DNA from: Cristatella mucedo
Lineage: Eukaryota > Bryozoa > Phylactolaemata > Cristatellidae
DNA: 64,000 bases
Assembly (NCBI GenBank): GCA_009760855.2
Contig: WPIO01000002.1
Span: 2,639,001 to 2,703,000 of the forward strand
Reading direction: 5' to 3'
The first letter of the stretch is position 1. The number at the start of each line of letters is the position of its first letter. The translations under genes and the position numbers were made by a program. Of this stretch, positions 13,043 through 23,509 are shown in pieces. Below the pieces are notes generated by a model. The model saw only the letters and a list, made by a program, of their open reading frames with translations, did no database searches and was not told the DNA's origin.

Positions 13043-13190
13043 AGGCGCCGTGATAGCCCAGGAGGTAAGGTGCTGGCTCTTCACGGACTGAGCTCGAGGG
13101 TTCAAGTCCAGCAATGGGCAATCCTGTATTGCCAACTTAAAGCCTTGGTTATAGCAGTTAAGGCTCTTCTGCCACTATACAATTGAGAAT
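13043..13190 (+). mobile_element. tRNA-derived SINE, type 2
   Basis: The head resembles a tRNA with an internal Pol III promoter: an A-box-like GCCCAGGAGGTAAGG and a B box GGGTTCAAGTCC. The body reads GCAATGGGCAATCCTGTATTG then AAGGCTCTTCTGCCACTATA, shared with the copies at 56953 and 57368. Confidence 0.7.
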
Positions 13191-13404
13191 GTCAAATCAG
13201 GTTTTATTTTTTTATTTGGTACAAGAAAATGTTGCACTTAGAAGAAAGTGCTTGCTCTCAGCTTATTAGGTGACTAGGACATTGGAATAGGCGCTGCCAC
13301 GCCATACTTCCATCGAATTCCCGCGACGGCAGTTTAGATGGTAGGTTCAGTCCCCTGAAGAAATTCCTTACTGTACAGCTAATACGGCGTCTTTTATCAT
13401 AGAA

Positions 13405-13540
13405 CCAGCTCACTTCCTGCAGACGACACAATACCAATAACAGGCTACTAAACATCGTTGCAAGCACCTGTTTATATTTACCATAAATAAACACGTTCTG
13501 AGATATCTTGGCACTGTGCCCTTAGCAGGAAGTGAGCTGG
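13405..13540. repeat. Spaced 16-bp perfect inverted repeat
   Basis: CCAGCTCACTTCCTGC at 13405-13420 is the exact reverse complement of GCAGGAAGTGAGCTGG at 13525-13540, with 104 bp between. It may be the remnant of a small inverted duplication. No further function can be read from it. Confidence 0.6.
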
Positions 13541-14477
13541 CTCGACGAACGAGCGACGCCATATTTGCTGGACTGCGGGCCTTAAGGTGGTAGTGGCAGG
13601 GTACTCAAGCTGTCCCCAGTATAGTCTCAAGGGGTTGACTGAGCTTCCAGAAAAGGGAAAGAAGCCTTTTTTAAGCACCGACTGCAGCAAAAGAGTCTCC
13701 GTTAGCTCCCTACCGGTATTCGAGGTCCAACAGCCACTTCCGGATATCTACCAGGCAGTAAGGCAAAGATCGCCATTTTTAGAGCAAGATTCTGAAGGCT
13801 CGTCGGGCAGTGAAATTTGGGTGCCCAGATTAAAAGTGCAACTAAACATGGAATCTGTCATTTATTCATTGGTGCGGCCAAAAATTATGCTTCCTAGCGA
13901 AGCGTGCATTGAGCGTGCACATTTAATCTCGGTTTCCAGGAGGCCTTTTCCCCCTTACTTCAGAAGAAATTGGCAACCTTTTGTGCAGGCACGTTTTGGA
14001 GTCTTCGTGTCAAAGAAGCAGCGATAATATTGGTCTCGACAGTGTTCCCGTAAAAAGATGGTTCTGCGCATGTTGGGACCGTCTAAATGTACGCGCCAAA
14101 GAAGAGACTCCGCCATATTGGCAATTGCAGAGACATGAGCCAGAGGCGGCGCACCCGAAGGCTGCCAGCCCGGGCCAGGCTCACGCGGCACTTCGTACGG
14201 CAGGTAAACGGAAGCCCATTTGAAGGAAAGTTTGTATATTCTTCCTTGGCGGAAACAGCTCGAAGAGCGGCGGCGCGCCTTCGGCGTGCCGCTCAGAAGG
14301 CTCGTAAAAATGTGCCTCTGGAAAAATACTAATATATAATAAATAATAACTAATAAATACTAATATCGCTACTTCGCATTCGATGAGAGCCCGAAGCTCC
14401 ATTCAAAAGACGCAGCTCGGAACCGGTCTACTGGCAAATGTGCAGCGAAATTTAAAAATCCTTAAGTTGTTCGCGAA

Positions 14478-14650
<173 letters not shown>

Positions 14651-14808
14651 GGGCCTCTTCAGACATGCATATGCAGAATTACCTCCTCAGAAAATCTAAA
14701 CATGTGATTTCATCTCTTAAAACGAGCTAAAAGGAAAAGTTAACGACGCCCGCCGCACGATGCAAAACTTAGTACCATGTCTCCCTGACGTTCGACAGGA
14801 CTATAAGG

Positions 14809-14987
14809 CAGCGGTTCTCAACCTGTGGATCGCGACCTCTTTAGGAGTCGAACGACCCTTTCACAGGGGATCGCCTAACTACGATTTTGCGCACAATTTC
14901 GCACACAATAATTTTATGTTTGGGGGTCGCCACAACATGAGAAACTGTATCAAAGGGTCGCGGTATTAGAAAGGTTGAGAACCGCTG
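14809..14987 (+). mobile_element. Nonautonomous hAT transposon, SPIN/URR1-like
   Basis: The element is 179 bp with terminal inverted repeats CAGCGGTTCTCAACCT and AGGTTGAGAACCGCTG, flanked by 8-bp target duplications CTATAAGG (14801-14808) and CTCTAAGG (14988-14995) with one mismatch. Internal pieces (GTCGAACGACCCTTTCACAG, GGGGGTCGCCACAACATGAG, AAAGGGTCGCGG) match, from memory, the hAT-Charlie SPIN/URR1 nonautonomous elements known from several vertebrates and a few invertebrates. It has no coding capacity and would have needed a transposase supplied in trans. Confidence 0.85.
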
Positions 14988-15602
14988 CTCTAAGGTCATT
15001 AAAAAGGCCTTTCACGTGTGGCTCTGTATACCTCGATTTCCACGTCAGTCTCCTACGACATGGGAATCAAGAGCTTGTAGAAACCTTTTTTTTTACAGAA
15101 TTGCTACGTGTACAAGTTAGCTTCTAAATCAGTCCTGCAGACTGCTAAATACCGACGACCAACGACTACTAACTGTAGCAAGTGCCCGAGGGATGCTTAA
15201 ATTCATTCACATCACTCCTTTTTCTATCTAGCACAGTTCTGTAGTGAGTAGCCAAATTATCAGCACTGCTACAGTAGCTACTCTGCAGCTGCTTCTCACT
15301 GACGCCTGCCAGCCGCAAACGAAGCGCTTGTAACGATTCCTCCTCGAATCGACAGCTCGCGACAAATACTGGTGAAGCCACGAGTCTTGGAGCAGGCTGG
15401 AGGAGCTGTTTCGAGTTTGAGCGCCAATGCACGCCAGTATGCCGACCAACCTGCGGAATATGGCAGCAAAGAAGAGCAAAGTTACTTTCATGTAACAATC
15501 GGATGCCCGCTTCTAGTCGAGCTATTCGACAGCCGCGGATAACTGTAGGTACCCAAAGCAGCAACTATAGCTTTCAAAAAGTCTCATGCTTACAACTCAC
15601 TG

Positions 15603-15605
<3 letters not shown>

Positions 15606-15675
<70 letters not shown>

Positions 15676-15676
15676 C
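15606..15676. repeat. (CT)n microsatellite
   Basis: About 70 bp of CT with TTTCT interruptions. Confidence 0.95.
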
Positions 15677-16502
15677 AATATCTCCACTTGTCATTATTGT
15701 TTCTCGCGTCCCCTATCGTTTTCTTGTTTCCTTTGCCTAACCTACTACTAATTATTTCATTTAATTTGCGCGATTATTTGCATTCACCGAGTTCGCTAAT
15801 CCGGCAATTATGTTAGATATTTTCTAGCCGAAAATATGCTTTGAACTCACAACAAAGTACGACTTACAGTGAACCAGACGCGTCTAACCGCAACGCCTCT
15901 GACACTTAACGCAGTGAGGACGCCCGTGTTTCGATCGGTTCACGTGCCGTACTCGTGTTTGCCCTCTGACGTCTTCGGATATGGCTGTAAGTGAATGAAA
16001 AATTTGGTTTCGGCGCATTGGCGATTGACCATATTTTTTCGGAATTATCTGCTGGTTTCTAATGTACATCACTGATTCCGCAATATCTCATCTTGAGGTT
16101 ATGCTTGTCATAATTCCAGAAGGGTCGGAAACGTGGCAGTTGGTCAGCCCCATAAATACGGTCATAACCAGAAATTCATTAAGATGCATCAATATTCATG
16201 ACAGAGAGAGAGAGAGAAGATGGAATTTGATCTAGTCCGAGTAAACCAATCTCAGCGAACTGTATGTGAATTTCGGTACGAGTTGCAGCTGCTTTCGGAT
16301 TGCAGCTGCCTTTGACTTGAAGTATCGCGACGTCCCACTCGCAACAGACAGTTCGAAGTGGCCACATTGAGCTCTGATAGCTGAGCAGCAAGCTTAATTT
16401 TTCGATCGCGTACGTAATTAAAATGAAATCTCGTAATCTTATTATTCTATATTGAAGGGTTTTGAGCAGTAACCTCATTTAGACTTAAAGTTGGTCCCTC
16501 AC

Positions 16503-16654
16503 ATCCTCTGAAATAATCCAAAATGATTGGAATTAATTTGAAAAAGGCGCTTGGTTTCTTGTTAACCGTGGAGTAGACAGCCTTATTCACCCAGCGCACC
16601 ATTAACTTAACCTGAGGCTCTAACTCTTCCGCAATGCTTGATGGCAACTGAATG
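16503..16654 (-). CDS. Unassigned candidate internal exon
   Basis: On the minus strand an acceptor-like GGGCGTCCGCAG is followed by an open segment reading LPSSIAEELEPQVKLMV and KKPSAFFKLIPIILDYF, then a possible GTGAGG donor (another donor, GTTACT, would end the exon at 16474). The composition looks like a helical protein, not a repeat. Two other short minus-strand open segments lie nearby (16819-17025 and 16179-16478), and the three could be exons of one gene. The family is not recognised and no conserved motif could be named. It may be a pseudogene fragment or chance ORF. Confidence 0.25.
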
Positions 16655-17339
16655 CTGCGGACGCCCTATTTTCAATAATGAAATATTACGATTTATTTAA
16701 ATCCGATACGAAAATCAGCAAATAGTTGTCGAATCAAAGACTGTGGGTGGCTTATCCATATCCTCCGATCCCTTTTTCCGAAATTTTGAATGACTTGAGT
16801 CACTTTCAAGACTCGGTTTTAAACTAGTTTCCAGCAAAGTCGAAGATTAACAGAAATTCCATTTATTTTTGTGAAGATCAGCTGCAAACAGCAGACTTCA
16901 GATTGTTCGATGCCGCCACCCGGCTGCCTTAACTTCAAAAAGTCCAGCTGTTCCACCACCAGCAGCTGATACAAGCAGTCATGTCCAAATAACTGGACGT
17001 TATGCTTAAGGACTTTAGCAGACAATTAAGCCACGAACATTCACGTATTTCTGGGCACGAAGAGAAGCTGTCTGCACGATGTTCACGATAATTTAAATAT
17101 TAACAATTGTTTAAAAGTCTCGCGTTTGTAACTAGAAAAATGTTTTCAAGTAGCGACAATTGCACTGAGTATCGAGATAATTGTAGTCTACTCTAAGCCT
17201 GCGAATGACCAAGGCATACGTGAATCTAGGTCACCACGGTTTTTGAGATGAAGAGTCACACAAAAGAGTTAAATAGAATCGGCATCCATTGCCAACTGCT
17301 TTTGGTGATGCAATCATCCAGGCTTCGTGCCAGCCTCGA

Positions 17340-17425
17340 CTATTTATATATATATTGTATATATATTGTATATATATTATATATGTATATATATGTATTG
17401 TATATATATTTATTTATTTATTTAA
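17340..17425. repeat. AT-rich (TATATATTG)n-like low-complexity tract
   Basis: Alternating TATA with TTG interruptions is followed by a short TTTA run. No gene is seen. Confidence 0.9.
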
Positions 17426-18061
17426 GCCACGGCTTAAAGTTCAAATTTTTGAGAATGTTTGAAGAAGTACTATACTTTTGCGCCAGTGTTGACAGCTCTT
17501 TCGGCGAGTGTTCGCCAAATAAATGCGTATCTGAAGTTAAACCCCACGTGGAGTTCGGTGCACGAGGGCTACGTAACGCTCAAAAAGCTTCAGGCGCAAA
17601 CTTAAACAAAAAGCCTCTGGCTTTTTAATACACTCGGGAGTTATTAATATTCTCTAAGCCACTATAGCAATTAAAATTGCACGGAAATTCTCCGATTCCC
17701 CCTTACTGGCTTGCTCGAATACCGATAAACTGTCACACACAAATACCGATGCCGGGCGTCTGTTTAATAATAAGAGTTAGTGGCATCGCTAGAGCCCGAG
17801 GATAAATCTGCGGTCGCACCTTGTTGCGCCGTTCTTTAGAGAGACTACATTTGGAAGGCCCTCTATTTGTACCAACAGGTATATACAGTAATAATTGTGT
17901 GGGTGCCAACACGAGTTTTTTGTGTGCACATAGTGTATATGTGCGCCTGAGACTCTTAGAAGTCATTAAAGCACTTAAGTGTATGTAACGCTGGAGACAG
18001 TTCATTGCAAACTCAACGGCTAGGCATCTTACGGTAGACATGCGGTAGCCGACAGACGTCA

Positions 18062-18215
18062 TCTGCAGCGCTGGTTTGGCACAGTGGGTAAGGTGCTCTC
18101 CCTGACCAAAGTCTGGCCGAGGTCGTAGGCTCGAGCCCTGTGGCACATGTGAAGCGCCTGAAAAGAGAGATTAAGCTATCTTAGCGTGCTGTACAAATGA
18201 ATTGTATTTTTTTAC
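18062..18215 (+). mobile_element. tRNA-derived SINE, type 1, with LINE-B-like 3' tail
   Basis: The head has A-box-like TGGCACAGTGGGTAAGG and B-box-like GAGGTCGTAGGCTCGAGCCC. The 3' part, GAAGCGCCTGAAAAGAGAGA then TTAAG and AATGAATTGTATT, resembles the LINE-B terminal hairpin. The copies at 55512 and 63591 belong to the same family. Confidence 0.8.
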
Positions 18216-18652
18216 TTTTATCTAATTCCACAAAGTCAAAATGAGAAGCCAAACAGAGTTAAAGGGATGGTCGTCGGGGCGAGGCGCAAAGACGCAGCGC
18301 CACGGGACGGTGGCATTCGAAATGTCAGAGCCGGAATCTGCAAAGGAGACGCCGTCGTTTCGCTTGCTTCTCGGATGTGAGTGTGTTCGCTTTTTTAAAG
18401 ATGCTGGGCGCAAGCTAATTTTGCCAAGACGAGTTGGGAATGTAGAGGTACAGCTAACTTCCTGTATGGGAAGAATTTTTCAAGGCAGGCAGGTAGACGG
18501 AAATTGGCGCGTCAGTTCCGTTAGGTACGCACTAGCCAAGCCGTCGCTAGCTACACGGGGCGAAAGTAAGAATTTTGGTCTCTATCGGCTTATTTATAGA
18601 TTCGCAGCGACCACCGGCACCTTAAGCCACAGAGGACACGCGACTTGAAGTT

Positions 18653-18694
18653 AGCGGCCGTATTCTAGCGGCCGTATTCTAGCGGCCGTATTCT
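18653..18694. repeat. 14-bp unit repeated three times
   Basis: AGCGGCCGTATTCT occurs in three exact head-to-tail copies, followed by a partial AGCGCC. Each unit holds a NotI-like GCGGCCG core, unusual in this otherwise moderate-GC stretch. Confidence 0.95.
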
Positions 18695-18839
18695 AGCGCC
18701 AGCTACAGCGGCCAAGCTGCTATCTTCAGATTAGCTGTCACTATGGAGTTACAGCCTAGCCTGGAGAGAACAAGGGAGCCAGTGAAATAAAATTGTCATG
18801 AGAATTAAATGTTCGGTAATTTGACGGCCTCATTTATAT

Positions 18840-18950
18840 AATACGGTAGAAGAGCGTTGGTGGCTATCGCCACCGCTAGCAGCTCGACAATAAAGGATCG
18901 CTCCCCGCGAAGTGAGAGCGCCTCGCTCCGGGGTTACAAATATACGGCGC
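18840..18950 (-). mobile_element. SINE fragment, type 2, reverse orientation
   Basis: The segment GGTAGAAGAGCGTTGGTGGC, TATCGCCACCGC, AATAAAGGATCGCTCCC and GGGGTTACAAA is related to 41200-41345. It reads as the reverse complement of type 2 SINE sequence (gccactatataa / caaggctcttctgcc side first). Confidence 0.5.
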
Positions 18951-18954
18951 AAAC

Positions 18955-20700
18955 GCGGTCGTGCATTGCTGTTAATCCTGAGGATTAAAGATCCAGGAGG
19001 ATCCGGGAGGTAGCTTTATTAACTCGGAGTTCTGAATTTCAAGCGATTGCTCACCATAGAGGACATGGCATAGATAGCCTAGATCAGCATGTATAGCTTA
19101 GAAGACAGACAGACCGACGTAGAGCACTCAAAGATGGTCGCACCGAGGCGAAATTGAGGGGGCAGTCATTAATGCCAGCGGCACGCCTAGGGTTTCCTAT
19201 AAGGATTTTCGCTTATGTCGTAACTTCGCTGAAGCGAGTTGGGCAACACGCGGTACTTGGTGTCTGCAAGGCCTGCGTTGAGTTTTTTCAATTCTCGCAG
19301 CTGATTCTGGGGGCTCAATGAAAAGTACAGTTGGGTGTCTTCGGCATTGAAGAGACGATGGCCGATGCCCTTGGCCTAAATTATCCTGTCGTGAGTCGCT
19401 ATGTAGGTGCGGAGCAGCGACGAACCCAGAACTGGCTCTTGTAGAACTGAGACGAGTGGCGAATATTTTAAATTAGACGTGACCCCCGCAAGACATGGGT
19501 TTACGAGGTCGAGCGGGTAGGATTAATCCTTACCATGCACAACCACGCCTGCAATGCACAGCCATGTATGCCTTGCAGAGCCACGTCAGTCAGTTCGATT
19601 GTTGTTCTCTATCGTTCAACCAAGATTTTATTATTGCTAGTATTGAAAGTTCGAGCACGACCAAGGCAGTAACGCTACCACTGCAATTGTTTCATGTGGC
19701 CTTCTTCCTCACTAGGAAGAGAGCGGTTTAGGTTGAACAATGTAGCTTGTTGAAAATATACTGAAATTAGGCGTATAGTACATTCTTATCTATGCATACC
19801 GCGAGAATTCTAGACAAAATGGTAAATATGGTAAGAGGCAGTAAATCGCTATACTCTTCCAAATGGTGCTGACTCATCGCCGTCTGCAGTTAAAGAACCC
19901 TATTGCTGCTGGCCTTAATCTGCCAAACCCTCCTCGGGTCACGACTCCACACATGGCAGCAGCTTGATTTTGCATTGTGGAGATCAGTGCTGCTGACCCG
20001 TTGCCGTCCTGCTGCGACTACTCTCCGGCTGCTTCAGCCTTATGATACTCAATCGGCGTCTATCGCCACAGCGGCCTATTAACTATATTGACGTCGAGCA
20101 GACGCTCATGATGAGAAAGAACGAACCTCAAACGATGGCAGTGATCCGGGCTTAACAAGTAAAGACCGAAGGCAGGCGTAGGTCGCTCGCAGTGCGAAAG
20201 AGTGGACGCAGCGGTCGCCACTACAAAGCTGATTTGGCTGGTATAGACGTCATCTAAATACGGCGGCGTGTATGACCTTGAAAATCACGTGATAAGCATG
20301 CCCTATCGCTGCATGTAGAGCCCTACTCGAGGTTGCGCCGCAGATTCCTTGCCAGATTATTGGCCATCAATGCAATCGAGGCTGCAAAGATAGTGGTAAG
20401 TTGAAGCAAGTGCTTAGCCTTGACGCCATGCCGGTCAGCCTTATCCGGCAGAGCCTGGCCCTCTACCTGCACAGCGATTAACCGAGCGATTAACCGCGCC
20501 TTCACGAAATGCATCAGCATTTTCAGCAGCCATAACAAGTGCAGCATAGATACGTCCTTAGTGCATATCTATGCGGCACTTAGCATGGCCGCCGCAGTAC
20601 TCTCTGAACGCCAGTTTTAAGTGCTACGGCCGGCGAACTGCAAAGTCATTTAGGGTGGCACCGTGCCTGGCGTGTCCTTTTACAGCTGTACTGTCGCATA
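18955..20700. other. No gene recognised
   Basis: Only the decayed LINE fragment at 19195-19495 is recognised. The segment 20200-20690 holds short ORFs on both strands without family motifs. Confidence 0.4.
19195..19495 (-). mobile_element. LINE reverse transcriptase fragment
   Basis: The minus-strand translation contains EDTQLYFSLSPQNQLRE and KKLNAGLADTKYR, corresponding to the YADDTQLYLSFKPSES and LNACLADIRSW region of LINE-A, preceded by a degraded GSVLGPLLF block. It is strongly decayed. Confidence 0.65.
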
Positions 20701-20701
20701 T

Positions 20702-20702
20702 G

Positions 20703-20746
<44 letters not shown>

Positions 20747-20794
20747 ATATATGTATGTGTGTGTGTGTATGTGTGTGTGTGTGTATGCGCGCGC

Positions 20795-20886
<92 letters not shown>
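20702..20886. repeat. Compound (AT)n-(TG)n microsatellite
   Basis: About 50 bp of AT alternation runs into about 130 bp of TG, with one short CG run (about 20788-20797). The CVCVCV reading frames are artefacts. Confidence 0.97.
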
Positions 20887-20889
<3 letters not shown>

Positions 20890-21944
20890 TGTATCCCGGA
20901 TGGGAATGCTGCTGACGCGAGCGGGGGAGCCCTTATTGGTCAGTGTGCAAGATTTGGTTTGGCTTGTAGCTCATAGTTCACGTCACCGCTTTATACGTTA
21001 CAAATCAAAGCAGCGTTGAGAAGAAGCTAAACTGCAGGGGCACGCAACAGCGTTTGCTGTGCGAAGAAAATCTTCGATGCCCCCTACAGGTGAGCTCTGG
21101 GACAGACGACGACGGCCGTAGTATAGGCAGGTGGGCGAACGATGACTGATATAGTAGCCGGCGTGTAAGTTGCTTCGGAAAGCTAGGGCATTAGAAAAAG
21201 TGGGAGGAAGCGTGGAGGATAGCATGCATACAGGCCGACGCACAGGCTGAAAGTACCATATCTTTACGAGTATAAGTCACACCCAAAATATAAGTATATG
21301 GACGCAATTTTTTGAAAGAAAGTTTTTCTTGAGAACTATAGTTACTGAATATATAGCTCATTTTGTAATAATATAAGTTTGCTTTAATCATCAAAGTTAG
21401 CAAGAAACTCGTCATCATTACCACTGCCAACATCTTCATAGTCTTATGCAGCAGTTTCAATGTCCCAATGGTCATATTCGCTTTATGCAGTGACTGACTT
21501 GCAGTGCACATGTCGCAGGTATATTTTCATCAAAAAAATTGGAAAATCGTGCGGCTCATACTCGTAAAATACGGTATGTCGCTTCTGGGGTAGCAGGATC
21601 GCTTGCCTCATCGCTGACCCATTGCAAATAAATATCGCTTAGTCAGCCGGTGTGACTCGACTGCAGTGCCCCATTAGGAGGTACGCAGTGCCCGGGCGGA
21701 GTGGTGTGAGTCCGACTGGGGCAGAATAACATTGCGGCGTGGCCACGCCCATAAAGCTCCGACATTCAGCGATGATCACGCCCTCGCTACAAAAGACTTG
21801 GTCTAATGATGAGTCCGCTTTTACTGGACCGCGTAGCGATTCGCCCCCCCCCCACCCAGCAAGCAAACGATCAGCTGATTCAGCTGAATCATTTCTTCAG
21901 AGGTAGATGGACCAACCTGCTATCGCCCGCTTGCAGCCTGCTGT

Positions 21945-22010
21945 AAAGTGCATAGAAAGAGATCGAGTTCTCTAAGGGGACTACAAAAAATTTATTATTA
22001 TAATTAATAT
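21945..22010 (+). mobile_element. Solo LINE-B/SINE 3' hairpin tail
   Basis: AAAGTGCATAGAAAGAGATC, then GAGTTCTCTAAGGGGACTA and an ATT-rich end match the family 3' terminus. Nothing recognisable of the family precedes it. Confidence 0.65.
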
Positions 22011-22048
22011 TTAGGATTATAGCTGCATAATATTACCAGTGGATGTCA

Positions 22049-22091
22049 CAGCGAGAGCGCCTTGGACCGCTTGGCCAAGACGCTCTCGCTG
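22049..22091. repeat. 17-bp stem hairpin
   Basis: CAGCGAGAGCGCCTTGG (22049-22065) pairs with CCAAGACGCTCTCGCTG (22075-22091) with one mismatch across a 9-nt loop. It could be a terminal-repeat remnant or a structured RNA. No flanking duplication was noticed. Confidence 0.7.
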
Positions 22092-22825
22092 GCAAGGGGC
22101 CCGAAAGCAGCTTCCTGAAGTGTGAAATGAAATGTGCAGGGTGGGTTGGCTCACTCACTGGCTCACCCACTAACCGTTCCTTTGTGCAAAATTTATCTTA
22201 GAACTCCCGCCTGATTATCTAACGTGGATTTTCGAACGTAGAATTGCACCAGACTCTTTTTTTGGCAATTCTACAATAACAGTCAGATTGCACTGCCACA
22301 GTTTACTACGCATATTTCCGACTGCTCACCTAAAATCTTAATTCACAAAACTGGATATCGCCTGCCACTTCCTCTCAGTGGCTTACCCTTATGTCTGTAC
22401 AACAACTACCTGCATTAGCACAAACATTACAGCAGTCATTTTGTAAAGTGTTGTAGACATTTTAAGAGAATAGGCATTGCACTGTTATGGTCGCGTATTC
22501 ATTGGTCTTTGTCTGTCTGTTCACTCCTTAAATTCATGCCCTGTATATACCTACTTCGCAAATTTCATCATGTGAACCGATAATTTTACAAACTAATCAT
22601 GCGCACCCTGGCCACCGTACTTGGCGTTTGTACTCGACGTCGGGTACATGTGCAAATTGGGTCTGTTCACTAAGCAGGTCATGAATATTGATTTTTTTAA
22701 AGCTGCATGTATGTTTTGGTTCGCCGCGAAGATGACTATACAGATGGCAGCTCAAGTTGACTTTAATTGTTAAGGGGTGTGCAAGAGAAGATGAATTATA
22801 GTAGTGGCTTACCATAGACGTGCTG

Positions 22826-23099
22826 CGCAACGACAACTACTCTCCTCCTTCCAACTAAGGCTCATCGTTTTCAGCGGTCCTGAGCTGCTACTTTCATGTT
22901 ACTCACTACCTCAACTGCTCTCCTGACTCTGCAATGGTTCCCACTTTCTCTTTGTTGCGCGAGATGGAGTCTGTTGGCTACCGAATGCGTACCGAAAGCC
23001 GCTTTGGCTGTGAGTGCGCTATACAAAACTCTCCTGCGTAACGCCCACCGGGTCTTTATGACTTTGTGGAGTTACAGACGGAGATACATTACATTACCC
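22826..23099 (+). mobile_element. LINE-A 3' end
   Basis: The segment is closely similar to the last 270 bp of the 7460-9121 copy (CGCAACGACAACTACTC, CTCAACTGCTCTCCTGACTC, ACCGAATGCGTACCGAAAGC, CTCCTGCGTAA) and ends GAGATACATTACATTA. Confidence 0.9.
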
Positions 23100-23368
23100 A
23101 GTGACTTCGGACTTTTTCAAAGTATAACAGCTTTCAATCTAATGTTTCCGAATACGTATAGTTCTTGGGTATATGCAAACCTTGTCTTGTCTCTGTAACA
23201 ATAACAGGTTTAAACTGAAAGTGGGCTTATTTGACAAGAATGAACTGTGATTAGTCCCAAGAAAGAAGTTCTATTTTGGCCTCTTAGCCAGTAACCGCCA
23301 GAAAAATTGGATTGTTCCCGAGCAGTTTTTCTTTTCTATTCATTTATGGTAGCTTTTCTCTTGCTTTC

Positions 23369-23448
23369 TGCTCCTGCTCCTGCTCCTGCTCCTTTATGCT
23401 GCTCCTGCTCCTGCTCCTGCTCCTTTATGCTGCTCCTGCTCCTTTATG

Positions 23449-23482
<34 letters not shown>

Positions 23483-23502
23483 TCCTGCTCCTGCTCCTGC
23501 TC
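23369..23502. repeat. (GCTCCT)n hexanucleotide array
   Basis: The hexamer GCTCCT is repeated in blocks separated by TTATGCT spacers, so a larger unit (hexamer block plus CTTTATGCT) is itself repeated about three times. The apparent Pro-Ala or Ser-Cys proteins are artefacts. Confidence 0.95.
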
Positions 23503-23509
23503 TCGAATA

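Larger units (their letters stand above)
11720..14477. other. Gene-poor region with unassigned ORFs
   Basis: Apart from the SINE at 13043 and the inverted repeat at 13405/13525, nothing is recognised. A 146-codon plus-strand ORF (13587-14027) and an 81-codon ORF (14087-14332) have no motif I can name. Part of the first (about 13830-13950) weakly recalls the 4.3-5.7 kb satellite. Confidence 0.4.

Noticed and set aside
13097..13110. B-box matches as possible true tRNA genes (also 57413, 63650)
   Set aside because: The heads do not fold into complete cloverleaves and are followed by SINE bodies shared among copies, so they are SINEs.
18241..18648. 135-codon plus-strand ORF
   Set aside because: No motif or family resemblance, an overlapping ORF lies on the other strand, and it is flanked by a SINE and a simple repeat. 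Probably chance.
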